From Agrobacterium fabrum str. C58 (GTDB taxonomy: Bacteria; Pseudomonadota; Alphaproteobacteria; Rhizobiales; Rhizobiaceae): a stretch of 64,000 bases of DNA. The notes beneath the pieces were generated by a model. That model saw only the letters and a program-made list of their open reading frames with translations, had not been told where the DNA came from and searched no databases. Each line of letters starts with the position of its first letter. The first letter of the stretch is position 1. Positions 55,367-64,000 of the stretch are shown piece by piece. The position numbers were made by a program, and so were the translations under genes. The stretch covers positions 1,741,501-1,805,500 of the forward strand of contig NC_003063.2 of assembly GCF_000092025.1 (NCBI RefSeq). The letters run 5' to 3'.

Positions 55367-56236
55367 TCAGGGCCAGGCGGCATAGGAAGGCAGAGGAATA
55401 TCTTGTGCGCGCATCGCCGCTCTGCGGAAGCGGCCGGGAGATTTGCCCTCCTTGCCGGTGAAGAAGCGGTTGAAATAACCTGGATCCTGAAACCCCAAAC
55501 GAAACGCGATTTCAGCAACTTGCAGGGAAGAGTTCAGAAGAAGATCGTGTGCTTCCGAAAGCAGTTCGCGATGAATGTAGGCTTGTGGTGAGAGGCCCGT
55601 CGCGTTTTTGATAATCGAGCCCAGCCGGTCGCGGCTGATGCCGAGGTCGCGGGCATAGTCGTCAACGCTCCAATGCTCGCATTTGTGTTGCGCGACCAGC
55701 AGAACAAAACGTTCCGTCATGCCCGATGGCAGGGAAACCGCACCGATTTCCGTTGTGGCATGCTGGCATATGCGGATCAGCGTGACGGAAAGAAGGTTGG
55801 TAATGATCGTTTCGGTGGCTGCCGTCGGTTTGAGGTTTTCATTGGCGATGGTCTCCAGATAACCCGCCAGCTCCGCATGATCCTTCTCCGCAAGTGTCTC
55901 TGTAAGGACACGTTGCAGGCCATTGCGAAGGATGATTGCGCTTGTCCCTGTCGGCATCGCATGCGCAAGGCCGATCTCGGTGGTGGACAATAGCGAGGCC
56001 CGGCTTCCCGCCTCCAGCCGCAGACGGCTTGCGTGGCCAGCCGGCAACCAGGCCAATCCCGGTGCGGGCAGGGTAATGGCTTCACCGTCGCCAATAACTT
56101 GCGCATGGCCGGCGGCGAGCAGGATAAGGTGGGCATTAACTGGGCTGAGTTTCACCTCGCTCACCCGCAGCGACGAATTTAATATCCGCGCCAACGTGGC
56201 CTGGCCGTTGCCGGCATTGTGATTTTGAAACGCCAT
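55367..56236 (-). CDS. AraC-family transcriptional regulator
   Basis: A 289-residue regulator: an N-terminal cupin-like sensing region and a C-terminal double helix-turn-helix (WSVDDYARDLGISRDRLGSI, then LQVAEIAFRLGFQDPGYFNR followed by FFTGKEGKSPGRFRR). AGGG lies five bases before the ATG at 56236. It is divergent from the aldehyde dehydrogenase gene (123-base gap), which it likely activates in response to an aromatic or related compound; the inducer is inferred only from the neighbour. Confidence 0.9.
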   Translation of the reverse strand: MAFQNHNAGNGQATLARILNSSLRVSEVKLSPVNAHLILLAAGHAQVIGDGEAITLPAPGLAWLPAGHASRLRLEAGSRASLLSTTEIGLAHAMPTGTSAIILRNGLQRVLTETLAEKDHAELAGYLETIANENLKPTAATETIITNLLSVTLIRICQHATTEIGAVSLPSGMTERFVLLVAQHKCEHWSVDDYARDLGISRDRLGSIIKNATGLSPQAYIHRELLSEAHDLLLNSSLQVAEIAFRLGFQDPGYFNRFFTGKEGKSPGRFRRAAMRAQDIPLPSYAAWP

Positions 56237-56359
56237 TCATCCCTCAAAAGTACAATAACGAGCCATACTAGTGCATTTTATCAGAGGCTGTCGTTGCTAA
56301 ACTTCGCTCATAACGGGCGGAAGACCTTGAGGAGAAGGTCGCCCGACAGGAGGAGACAT

Positions 56360-57811
56360 ATGCAGACTGTAAATCTTTTCATCGGCGGCGATCATTGCGC
56401 GGCCGCGAACGGCAAGCGCTTCGAACGGAACAACCCGATCACCGGCGATGCCGTAACGAGTGCCGCCGCCGCTTCGGTTGAAGATGCGACGAACGCGGCC
56501 GATGCTGCCGCTGCCGCTTTCCCGAAATGGTCCGCCACCACGCCCGGTGAACGCCGCCGCCACCTGCTTGCGGCTGCCGAGGCGCTGCGCGCGGCGGGCC
56601 CGCAAATCATTCAGGCGATGATGGAGGAGATCGGCGCGACGGAGGCCTGGGCCGGTTTTAACGTCATGCTCGCCAGCGATATGCTGGTGGAGGCGGCCAG
56701 TCTAACCACGCACATCACGGGCGAAGTCATCCCATCGAACCGCCCGGGAACCATGGCCATGGCGCTCCGTCAGCCGGCAGGGGTCGTGCTGTCGATGGCG
56801 CCGTGGAACGCGCCGGTCATTCTCGGCGTGCGCTCCATCGCCACCCCGCTTGCCTGCGGCAATACGGTTGTCATGAAGACCTCGGAACTTTGCCCGCGGA
56901 CCCACGCCCTGATCATCGAAGCGGTTGCCTCCGCAGGACTGCCGAAAGGCGTGCTGAACGCCATTTCCAACGCGCCGGACGATGCGGCGAAGATCGTTGA
57001 AACGCTGATTGCCCATCCGGCGGTCAGAAGGGTGAACTTCACTGGCTCCACCCGTGTCGGCCGCGTCATTGCGGAAACGGCGGGCCGCTACCTCAAACCC
57101 GCCCTGCTGGAGCTTGGCGGTAAGGCGCCCTTCATCGTGCTTGACGATGCCGATATCGACGCGGCGGTCGCTGCCGCTGCATTCGGCGCCTACATGAACC
57201 AAGGGCAGATCTGCATGTCAACCGAGCGTATCATCGTGCTTGACAGCATTGCCGATACATTCGTCGAAGCTTTCGCGAAAAAGGCCGCCAGCCTGACGGC
57301 GGGCGATCCGCGCGAGGGCAAGACACCGCTCGGCTCACTGGTCAGTGCCGAAGCAGCCTCGCGTATCCGGGTGCTGGTCGATGACGCCGTCTCCAAGGGT
57401 GCAAGGCGGGTTGCCGGTGGCGGTGGCGATGGCACGATGCTTGACGCGATCGCCGTCGATGGCGTCACCCCGGCCATGCGGCTTTATTCGGAGGAGAGCT
57501 TCGGCCCGGTCGTATCCATCATCCGGGCCGGCAGCATCGATGAGGCCGTGAGCATCGCCAATGAAAGCGAATTCGGTCTTTCCGCCGCCGTTTTCGGCAG
57601 GGACCAGGCGCGGGCGCTTTCCGTTGCCGCGCGGATTGAAAGCGGCATTTGCCATGTCAACGGCCCGACCGTTCATGATGAGGCCCAGTTGCCCTTCGGC
57701 GGGGTCAAGGCTTCCGGTTATGGCCGTTTCGGCGGCACAGCGGGTATCGCCGAATTCACCGAATTGCGCTGGGTCACGCTGCAGGACGGGCCGCTTCACT
57801 ACCCGATCTGA
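56360..57811 (+). CDS. Aldehyde dehydrogenase (vanillin/salicylaldehyde dehydrogenase-like)
   Basis: A 483-residue NAD(P)-dependent aldehyde dehydrogenase. The catalytic Cys is C285 (MNQGQICMSTER) and the general-base Glu is E251 (LLELGGKAPFIVL). The NAD-binding segment NFTGSTRVGRVIAETAGRYL is intact. Overall it looks like the salicylaldehyde/vanillin dehydrogenase group, whose members turn aromatic aldehydes into acids. Start at 56360 with AGGAGGAGAC upstream. Regulated in all likelihood by the divergent AraC protein; convergent with the LysR gene 26 bases on. Confidence 0.9.
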   Translation: MQTVNLFIGGDHCAAANGKRFERNNPITGDAVTSAAAASVEDATNAADAAAAAFPKWSATTPGERRRHLLAAAEALRAAGPQIIQAMMEEIGATEAWAGFNVMLASDMLVEAASLTTHITGEVIPSNRPGTMAMALRQPAGVVLSMAPWNAPVILGVRSIATPLACGNTVVMKTSELCPRTHALIIEAVASAGLPKGVLNAISNAPDDAAKIVETLIAHPAVRRVNFTGSTRVGRVIAETAGRYLKPALLELGGKAPFIVLDDADIDAAVAAAAFGAYMNQGQICMSTERIIVLDSIADTFVEAFAKKAASLTAGDPREGKTPLGSLVSAEAASRIRVLVDDAVSKGARRVAGGGGDGTMLDAIAVDGVTPAMRLYSEESFGPVVSIIRAGSIDEAVSIANESEFGLSAAVFGRDQARALSVAARIESGICHVNGPTVHDEAQLPFGGVKASGYGRFGGTAGIAEFTELRWVTLQDGPLHYPI

Positions 57812-57837
57812 ACGTCCTGATACCTTGGCGGGCGGCG

Positions 57838-58734
57838 TCATCGCCGCTCGTCGATCAGCCAGGAGGTGAGTTTTCTCACCGCATTGTCACTGTTCTTGGG
57901 CCGCATCAGCCAATAACCGCGCCCCGGTGCATCAAGGCTCGGACCCGCCGTTACCAGCACGCCGGCCTCAAGCAGGGGATCGACGAGCCCGGCCCATCCA
58001 AGCGCGAAACCCTGTTCGCCGATGGTTGCCTGCACCACCATGGTGTAATTGTTGAAGCTGATGTCGCCACCATCGTGGTCGGCGCCTCTCTGCACGCCGA
58101 AATGCTTGAAATAAGCCGCCCAGTCGAACCAGTGCGCCTGTGAGGTGTTTTCGAGATGGATAAGCTTGCGTCGCGAAAAATCCGCGATGGACGTGGGTGT
58201 AGGGGTTTCGGCGAGCAGGGCAGGTGAGCAGACCGGCGTCACCTTTTCCGAAAGCAGCAACACCGCCCCGTCGCCCGCTTCCTGCCGCGTACCGAAGATG
58301 ATCATCACGTCGCTATCGTGTTTGCCCTGTCCCAGCGGATCCTGTGTGGCGACGATCTGGATATTGATGTCGGGATTCAGCACACGAAACCCATGCATGC
58401 GCGGAATGAGCCATAATGACGAAAAGGCGTAGTCCGTGTGCAGGCGGATGGTCTGCCGCTCTTCCGTCCGGCGAAGCTGCTGCGCCAAAAGGTCGATGGC
58501 GTCGACATTGCGCGAAACGATCTCGAACAGCCGCTGTCCCTCTGCCGTCAGTTCGATGCCGCGATGCTTGCGGCGAATGAGCGCGACGCCGAGTTCCTCC
58601 TCCAGCCTGCGGATCTGATAGCTGACGGCTGGCTGGGTCAGCCGCATCGACGCCGCCGCTGCCGTCAGGCTGCCGCGACGGGCAACCTCGGTGAAAATGC
58701 GCATCCAGCCAAGATCGAGCGGTCGCTCTGACAT
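57838..58734 (-). CDS. LysR-family regulator, choline-sulfate utilisation type
   Basis: A 298-residue LysR regulator with the helix-turn-helix SLTAAAASMRLTQPAVSYQI at about residues 22-41 and a GcvA-like effector domain (LHTDYAFSSLWLIPRMHGFR). It is divergent from choX and betC, and this trio is the standard arrangement for the choline-sulfate regulator group. It probably controls choX-betC with choline or choline-sulfate as inducer. The inference rests mainly on gene order. Confidence 0.85.
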   Translation of the reverse strand: MSERPLDLGWMRIFTEVARRGSLTAAAASMRLTQPAVSYQIRRLEEELGVALIRRKHRGIELTAEGQRLFEIVSRNVDAIDLLAQQLRRTEERQTIRLHTDYAFSSLWLIPRMHGFRVLNPDINIQIVATQDPLGQGKHDSDVMIIFGTRQEAGDGAVLLLSEKVTPVCSPALLAETPTPTSIADFSRRKLIHLENTSQAHWFDWAAYFKHFGVQRGADHDGGDISFNNYTMVVQATIGEQGFALGWAGLVDPLLEAGVLVTAGPSLDAPGRGYWLMRPKNSDNAVRKLTSWLIDERR

Positions 58735-58828
58735 TAAAATTCCTTATATCAACCATCGAAAAATACCCGCTTCACAGGCAAAAACAATGTGGTGTTCAAT
58801 AAACTGGACTAATAAAAGGGGAGCCGCA

Positions 58829-59782
58829 ATGAAATCCGTTTCTCATCTGCATCGCATCGCCGCCGGTCTCATTCTGTCCGTGGCAGCCTTCTCCACCCCG
58901 CTTCAGGCGGCCGACGACGCGGCCTGCAGGACGATTCGTCTCAGCGATCCCGGCTGGACAGACATTACCGCGACCAATGGCGTCGCCTCCGTCCTGCTCG
59001 ATGCGCTGGGCTATGAAGCCGACGTCAAGACGCTGTCGGTGCCGATCGGATATCAGGCAATGAAAAACGGCGAGATCGACGTTTTCCTCGGCAACTGGAT
59101 GCCGGCGCAGAAATCCTTCGTCGACGACCTGAACGCCGCCAAGGCGGCCGAGGTGATGACGAAGAACCTTGAAGGGGCAAAGTTCACGCTGGCGGTGCCG
59201 GCCTATATGGCGGAAAAGGGCGTCAAGGATTTCGCCGATCTCGCCAAACACGCCGATGAATTCGAAAGCAAGATTTACGGCATCGAGCCGGGCGCGCCCG
59301 CCAACCAGAATATCCAGAAGATCATAGACGCCAATGATTTTGGCCTGAAAGGCTGGCAGCTCGTCGAATCCGGTGAACAGGCCATGTTGGCGCAGGTGGA
59401 GCGGGCGGGCAGGGACAAGAAGGCGGTGGTTTTCCTCGCTTGGGCGCCGCATCCGATGAACGAGAAGATCGATATCGCCTATCTCTCCGGCGGTGACGCC
59501 TATTTCGGCCCGAACTTCGGCGGCGCGGAAGTCTATACGCTCGCCCGCACCGGCTGGCCGCAGCAATGCCCGAATGCGGCGACGCTGTTCAAGAACCTGA
59601 AGTTCGATATCGGCATGGAAAACAGCCTTATGGGTTCCATTCTCGGTGGCGAGGATTCCAAGGCGGCGGCAGCGGCCTGGCTGAAAGCCAATCCGAAAGC
59701 GCTGGATGGCTGGCTGCAGGGCGTGACAACGCTCGATGGCAAGCCGGGTGCGGATGCCGTCAAAGGCAAGCTTGGTCTCTAA
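58829..59782 (+). CDS. choX: Choline ABC transporter substrate-binding protein
   Basis: A 317-residue periplasmic protein. A signal peptide (LHRIAAGLILSVAAFSTPLQ, AA-DD near residue 26) precedes an OpuAC-type domain with IRLSDPGWTDITATNGVAS, VFLGNWMPAQKSFV and the aromatic-cage region of ChoX proteins. It binds choline for import. Start at 58829 with GGGGAG upstream; the frame runs back to 58691 through the promoter region. The permease and ATPase (ChoW, ChoV) are not next to it, so they must be elsewhere. Fourteen bases separate it from betC. Confidence 0.92.
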   Translation: MKSVSHLHRIAAGLILSVAAFSTPLQAADDAACRTIRLSDPGWTDITATNGVASVLLDALGYEADVKTLSVPIGYQAMKNGEIDVFLGNWMPAQKSFVDDLNAAKAAEVMTKNLEGAKFTLAVPAYMAEKGVKDFADLAKHADEFESKIYGIEPGAPANQNIQKIIDANDFGLKGWQLVESGEQAMLAQVERAGRDKKAVVFLAWAPHPMNEKIDIAYLSGGDAYFGPNFGGAEVYTLARTGWPQQCPNAATLFKNLKFDIGMENSLMGSILGGEDSKAAAAAWLKANPKALDGWLQGVTTLDGKPGADAVKGKLGL

Positions 59783-59796
59783 GCCGGAAAGTCGAA

Positions 59797-61308
59797 ATGC
59801 CGCGTCCCAATATCCTGATCCTGATGGCCGACCAGTTCAACGGGACGTTTTTTCCCGATGGTCCGGCCGATTTTCTCCACGCGCCACATCTGAAAGCATT
59901 GGCGGAGCGGTCTGTCCGCTTCGCCAATACCTATACGGCAAGCCCGCTTTGCGCGCCGGCCCGTGCGTCCTTCATGTCCGGGCAATTGCCGAGCCGGACG
60001 CGGGTCTATGACAATGCCGCCGAATTCGCCTCCGATATCCCGACCTACGCTCATCATCTACGGGCGGCGGGTTATTACACCGGTCTTTCGGGTAAGATGC
60101 ATTTTGTCGGGCCCGATCAACTGCATGGCTTCGAGGAGCGCCTGACGACGGATATCTATCCCGCCGATTTCGGCTGGACACCCGACTATACCAAGCCGGG
60201 TGAGCGGATCGACTGGTGGTATCACAATCTTGGTTCGGTGACTGGCGCGGGTGTCGCCGAAATCACCAATCAGATGGAGTATGACGACGAGGTGGCCTAT
60301 CACGCCACCCGCAAGCTTTATGACCTGTCGCGCCGTCTCGATGACCGGCCGTGGTGCCTGACGGTCAGCTTCACCCATCCGCACGACCCCTATGTGGCGA
60401 GGCGCAAGTTCTGGGATCTATACGAGGATTGCGCCGCGCTTGATCCGCAGTCGAAGGCGATTGCCTTCGAGGAGCAGGACCCGCATTCCAAGCGGCTGCT
60501 GGAAGCTTGTGATCATGAGGCATTCGAGATCACAGGCGAGCAGATACGCCGGGCACGGCGTGGTTATTTCGCCAATATCTCCTATATCGACGAAAAGATC
60601 GGCGAAATCCTCGACGTCCTGAACGCGACGCGGATGGAGGACACGATCATTCTCTTCCTGTCCGATCATGGCGACATGCTGGGTGAGCGTGGCCTATGGT
60701 TCAAGATGTGTTTCTTCGAGGGCTCCGCCCGCGTGCCGCTGATGATCGCCGCACCCGGCTGGCAGCCGGCTTTGATCGATGCCCCTGTCTCGACACTCGA
60801 TGTAACGCCAACGCTGTGTGGGCTTGCCGGGCTAGATATCACCTCGCTCAAACGCTGGACCGATGGCGAAGATCTTGCGGCGCTGGCCGCGGGAACCGGC
60901 GGGCGCGGCCCGGTGCCGATGGAATATGCCGCTGAAGGCTCCATCACGCCGCTCGTCGCCATCCGTGACGGCCGCTACAAGCTGTCGGTCTGCGAGGCCG
61001 ATCCGCCGCTGCTTTACGATCTTGAGACTGATCCGCAAGAGCTCACCAATCTTGCCCACGATCCCGCTTTCAGCGATGTGCTCTCATCGCTTTCGGCAGA
61101 GATGGGTCGGCGTTGGCAATTGCCGGTGTTCGACGCCGCCGTTCGCGAAAGTCAGGCGCGGCGGTGGGTGGTCTACAAGGCGCTGCGCAACGGCGCCTAT
61201 TATCCGTGGGATTACCAGCCTCTGCAAAAGGCCTCGGAACGCTACATGCGCAACCACATGGACCTCAACGTGCTGGAGGAAAACCAGCGTTTTCCGCGCG
61301 GGGAATGA
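59797..61308 (+). CDS. betC: Choline-sulfatase
   Basis: A 503-residue sulfatase that splits choline-O-sulfate into choline and sulfate. The formylglycine-forming signature is ASPLCAPARASFMSGQLPSR, with C52 as the residue to be modified. Metal ligands are seen in LILMADQFNG and LFLSDHGDMLGERGLW, and the C-terminal AAEGSITPLVAIRDGRYKLS is typical of the choline-sulfatase group. Start at 59797 with GGAAAG upstream; the longer frame into choX is rejected. Lies directly after choX, so uptake and cleavage are coupled. Confidence 0.95.
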   Translation: MPRPNILILMADQFNGTFFPDGPADFLHAPHLKALAERSVRFANTYTASPLCAPARASFMSGQLPSRTRVYDNAAEFASDIPTYAHHLRAAGYYTGLSGKMHFVGPDQLHGFEERLTTDIYPADFGWTPDYTKPGERIDWWYHNLGSVTGAGVAEITNQMEYDDEVAYHATRKLYDLSRRLDDRPWCLTVSFTHPHDPYVARRKFWDLYEDCAALDPQSKAIAFEEQDPHSKRLLEACDHEAFEITGEQIRRARRGYFANISYIDEKIGEILDVLNATRMEDTIILFLSDHGDMLGERGLWFKMCFFEGSARVPLMIAAPGWQPALIDAPVSTLDVTPTLCGLAGLDITSLKRWTDGEDLAALAAGTGGRGPVPMEYAAEGSITPLVAIRDGRYKLSVCEADPPLLYDLETDPQELTNLAHDPAFSDVLSSLSAEMGRRWQLPVFDAAVRESQARRWVVYKALRNGAYYPWDYQPLQKASERYMRNHMDLNVLEENQRFPRGE

Positions 61309-61323
61309 AACGGCCAGGATGCC

Positions 61324-62217
61324 TCAAGCGGCGGCGGTCACCCTCGGTGCACCGCCTGCCGCCTGTACGGCAAGACTGCCCGCAGCGATCCCTGCTTTGA
61401 GACACTGCTGTTCGTCCTGCCGCTGAAGCCAGGCATCCAGAAAACCGGCATTAAAGGCATCGCCTGCGCCAGTTGTGTCGATGACCGGGACTTTTTGGGC
61501 CGCTCTATGGTGAAGCCCGGCCGCAGAAGATACCCATGCACCTTCCGCACCACCTTTGAGCGCGACGATGGGAAAAGCCTCCGCCAGTGTCCTGATGGCC
61601 GCTTCCGGTTCTGAACGTCCCGTGATCGCTTCCGCCTCCTCGAGATTGGGCAAAAACACGTCGACACCGGCACAGGCCTTGAGCAGGCCTTTGTCGTAGA
61701 TCAGCGCTGCATCCCAGCTCGGATCGAGCGAAACGGACAATCCGCTTGCCTTGGCGCGTGAGACCAGATCGGGAATCTCTTGCAGAGTAGCGAATTCGGC
61801 GATGTGCAGATGCCGTGCCTTGTCCCAAGCAAAGGCGGCATCCAGCGTCGAAGGCCGGGCGGCACCGGCGCGGCGTGTCAAAAACGCCCGGTCCTGACCG
61901 ACCACGGTTGCTACCGTGACTTGAGGTCCGGCATCTGTTGCATGTTCCAGAAACTGCAGGTCCACACCACTTTGTGCCATTTTCTCACCGATATCGCGCG
62001 AAAACGTGTCGGTGCCGAGCCTTGCCAGCAGCGCAACGGGGCGGCCGATATGGGCGAAATGTGCGGCGGCAATGAAGGCTCCGCCGCCGGCGGCAATTTC
62101 CATGTCGCGGGCAAACAGTTCCCGACCGAGCACCGGCAATTCCTCGAGCCCGGTGAAGATGAGGTCGCAATAGATCCGGCCGATGCTGATGACGGCTGTT
62201 TTTTCTGTTGTCATCAT
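61324..62217 (-). CDS. PfkB-family carbohydrate kinase
   Basis: A 297-residue ribokinase-like enzyme: an N-terminal sugar-binding part (AISIGRIYCDLIFTGLEEL-like start, EIAAGGGAFIAAAHFAHIGR near residue 45) and the ATP-binding signature PVIDTTGAGDAFNAGFLDAW near residue 245, whose Asp is the catalytic base. It phosphorylates a sugar or sugar acid; the substrate is unknown. The ATG at 62217 overlaps the stop of the ABC ATPase (ATGA), so it is part of a sugar-uptake operon. Convergent with betC. Confidence 0.9.
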   Translation of the reverse strand: MMTTEKTAVISIGRIYCDLIFTGLEELPVLGRELFARDMEIAAGGGAFIAAAHFAHIGRPVALLARLGTDTFSRDIGEKMAQSGVDLQFLEHATDAGPQVTVATVVGQDRAFLTRRAGAARPSTLDAAFAWDKARHLHIAEFATLQEIPDLVSRAKASGLSVSLDPSWDAALIYDKGLLKACAGVDVFLPNLEEAEAITGRSEPEAAIRTLAEAFPIVALKGGAEGAWVSSAAGLHHRAAQKVPVIDTTGAGDAFNAGFLDAWLQRQDEQQCLKAGIAAGSLAVQAAGGAPRVTAAA

Positions 62218-63254
62218 GCGCGGCCCAGAAGCTTTTCCGTCTTCGCATCGAAAAGATAGAGCGCGCCTGCCTCCGCCTGGCATTGCAACCGGCTGCCGAC
62301 AGCGGGAATGGATTTCCCCCTCGCCGTGGCGATCACGGACGTCGTGTCGGTATCCAGATGAACCAGCGTTTCCGGGCCGAGGGGCTCGACGGCGGTTACG
62401 GTTCCCTCAAGCGTAAATACTCCCTGCTGGGCTTGGCTTTCACCAACCAGCAGGTCATGCGGACGAACACCGACCAGAAGGTCGCCCGCGGCGGAGGGGG
62501 CGACGCTGTTGGTTGTTCTTGAACCCCGCAGCAGGTTCATGGAAGGACTGCCGATGAAGCGGGCGGTGAAAATATCGACAGGCGTTTCGTAAAGCTCCGT
62601 CGGTGTGCCGACCTGGAGAATATGACCATCCTTCATCACTACGATACGGTCAGCCATGGTCATGGCTTCCACCTGATCATGGGTGACGTAGACGGTTGTC
62701 GTCTTAAGACGTTGGTGCAAGCGCTTGATTTCAATGCGCATCTGTGAACGCAACTGAGCGTCGAGATTGGACAGCGGCTCATCGAACAGGAAGGCGGCGG
62801 GATCACGCACCATGGCGCGGCCGATGGCGACACGCTGGCGCTGGCCGCCCGACAGGGCCGCGGGACGGCGGTCGAGCAGGGCCTCAAGCCCCAGCACCCG
62901 GCCTGCCTCTTCGATGCGCCGGTTCTTTTCCGTCTTGTCGAGTTTTGCGGTGTAAAGCCCGAAGCCAATATTCTGGCGAACCGTCATATGCGGGTAGATT
63001 GCATAGTTCTGGAAGACCATGGCGATGTTGCGCTGTTTCGGTTCCTTCTCGTTGACGACGTTTCCGGCGATCTTCAACGTGCCGTCGGAAATCTCTTCCA
63101 GCCCGGCGATCATGCGCAGCGTGGTGGATTTTCCGCAGCCGGAGGGTCCGACGAAAACGACGAATTCACCGTCTTCAATGGCCAGGTCTATGCCTTTGAC
63201 CGCTTCGACCTTGCCGTAGCGCTTCACGAGTTGATTGAGTTCGATTGTCGCCAT
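62214..63254 (-). CDS. ABC transporter ATP-binding protein, MalK/UgpC type
   Basis: A 346-residue sugar-importer ATPase: Walker A (GPSGCGKSTTLRMIAGLEEI), Q-loop (AMVFQNYAIYPHMTV), signature (LSGGQRQRVAIGRAMVRDPA), Walker B (FLFDEPLSNLDAQLR) and a C-terminal regulatory OB-like domain of about 110 residues (VGVRPHDL). Permeases and binding protein must lie beyond the right edge. It overlaps the lyase gene by one base and the kinase gene by four, so the operon is tight. Confidence 0.94.
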   Translation of the reverse strand: MATIELNQLVKRYGKVEAVKGIDLAIEDGEFVVFVGPSGCGKSTTLRMIAGLEEISDGTLKIAGNVVNEKEPKQRNIAMVFQNYAIYPHMTVRQNIGFGLYTAKLDKTEKNRRIEEAGRVLGLEALLDRRPAALSGGQRQRVAIGRAMVRDPAAFLFDEPLSNLDAQLRSQMRIEIKRLHQRLKTTTVYVTHDQVEAMTMADRIVVMKDGHILQVGTPTELYETPVDIFTARFIGSPSMNLLRGSRTTNSVAPSAAGDLLVGVRPHDLLVGESQAQQGVFTLEGTVTAVEPLGPETLVHLDTDTTSVIATARGKSIPAVGSRLQCQAEAGALYLFDAKTEKLLGRA

Positions 63255-64000
63255 TATCGCGCTCCCGTCAGGGCGGTGAATTTCTCTGCCAGTTCAGCGG
63301 CCTTCGCCGCTTCATGGTTGGTGGATCGTTGTGCCTCAGCCTCAAATGCACCAAGCTTGCCGCGATAGGCTGCAAACGCCTCTCGCATCGGTTCAGGCGC
63401 CGGGCCGCCGAAACGGCTGCGCACCGCGACGAAGTGCTCCGGCGAGACGATCTGCCTGAACTTTTCTTCGTCAATGCCGGTCTCGCGTCCTGTCAGTCCA
63501 CTGAAAGCCCCAAGGAACGGTTGGTAACCGTCATTGGGCAGATCGCCTTTCAGAGCGACAACGCTTTTGGCGACGGTCGCGGCAATTTCATGCGCCTGGC
63601 GGAAAGACAGGTCTTCGATGCGGACAAGCGAATCCGCCAGTTCCGTGATGGTGATGCAGGAGCGGCGAATGTTCTGGTCGACCCGTTCAGGGTCGATGCT
63701 GATCTGGCCAACGAGGCTGGCGAGAAGATCGAGGACCCGGCCCGCCGAAGCGAAGGCTTCGTAACCCATGCTCTGGGTTTCGCCTTCGCTGTCATTCATG
63801 TCGGTAAAGGGCGTGTTGTGCATCACATCGAGCATGGTCCGTGCCCGCCCGAATGTCTGGCTGGCAAGGTGGCGCAGATGTTCGATCGGTACCGGGTTGC
63901 GCTTCTGCGGCATGATGGAGGAAATCTGCACCAGCGAATTCGGCACATAGATCTGACCGACTTCGAAACTCGTCCAGAACTGGAAGTCCTGAATGAGCCG
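63254..64000 (-). CDS. Argininosuccinate-lyase-family protein, N-terminus outside window
   Basis: The last 248 residues of a lyase of the fumarase/aspartase superfamily. The signature SSIMPQKRNPVPIEHLRHLA is intact, followed by the typical long helices (MNDSEGETQSMGYEAFASAG). It looks like ArgH-like proteins (elimination from argininosuccinate or a similar amide adduct), but its place in a sugar-transporter operon with a PfkB kinase suggests a different substrate. The frame is open to the right edge of the window. Confidence 0.85.
   Translation of the reverse strand, partial: RLIQDFQFWTSFEVGQIYVPNSLVQISSIMPQKRNPVPIEHLRHLASQTFGRARTMLDVMHNTPFTDMNDSEGETQSMGYEAFASAGRVLDLLASLVGQISIDPERVDQNIRRSCITITELADSLVRIEDLSFRQAHEIAATVAKSVVALKGDLPNDGYQPFLGAFSGLTGRETGIDEEKFRQIVSPEHFVAVRSRFGGPAPEPMREAFAAYRGKLGAFEAEAQRSTNHEAAKAAELAEKFTALTGAR

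Overview
The window looks like a secondary-replicon or accessory stretch of an Agrobacterium/Rhizobium-group alphaproteobacterium. The evidence is high GC coding sequence with rhizobial codon use, many ABC uptake systems with dedicated IclR, GntR, LysR and AraC regulators, an OxyR/KatG pair, a Ku/LigD end-joining pair, a DUF47-Pit phosphate module behind a PHO box, and a choline-sulfate module (regulator, ChoX, BetC). Gene content and order resemble what I remember of the Agrobacterium linear chromosome; this was not checked against a database.

Layout. 1-4140: a partial short-chain dehydrogenase, a NitT/TauT-type ABC importer (binding protein and permease on minus, ATPase on plus) and an IclR regulator, with a perfect palindrome between the divergent permease and ATPase genes. 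4221-5984: an MsbA-like ABC exporter. 6433-9531: nested IS3-family elements. An IS2-group element abuts an old IS3-family remnant that is itself split by an IS407-group element. 9561-20720: an AT-richer, apparently acquired surface-polysaccharide cluster, all on minus: an RgpF/acetyltransferase fusion, an acyltransferase, a methyltransferase/GT2 fusion, GT2, an epimerase, GT2/GT4 and GT2. It is followed by the dTDP-rhamnose operon rmlCBDA (20807-24195). 24340-26406: a UvrD/Rep-like helicase.

26673-33794: a dipeptide/oligosaccharide-type ABC importer (two ATPases and two permeases on minus) facing a GntR regulator, a mannonate-dehydratase-family enzyme and the matching family-5 binding protein on plus. 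A shared 12-bp motif lies in front of both the regulator and the enzyme. 34087-37717: an unrecognised membrane protein and an MHYT-PAS-GGDEF-EAL protein. 37920-43474: a short-chain dehydrogenase, a small unknown protein, Ku, a 3'-truncated LigD, a 3'-truncated Pit and its DUF47 partner. LigD and Pit are convergent and both are cut at the same point near 42280, so one deletion seems to have removed both 3' ends.

43588-51621: a Nudix hydrolase, an RND pump with its adaptor, a divergent two-component system, and a DUF3313-like lipoprotein. A motif of about 20 bp recurs three times, before the pump operon, the regulator gene and the lipoprotein gene, and probably defines a local regulon. 51683-54971: oxyR and katG, divergent, with a strong terminator after katG. 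55068-57811: a small charged protein, an AraC regulator and an aldehyde dehydrogenase. 57838-61308: the choline-sulfate module. 61324-64000: a PfkB kinase, a MalK/UgpC-type ATPase and a partial argininosuccinate-lyase-family protein, the end of a sugar-uptake operon that continues past the window.

The best leads are the ligD/pit deletion junction, the three-copy motif of the RND/two-component region, the PHO box now driving a truncated pit, and the RgpF-acetyltransferase fusion. No rRNA, tRNA or CRISPR array was seen.
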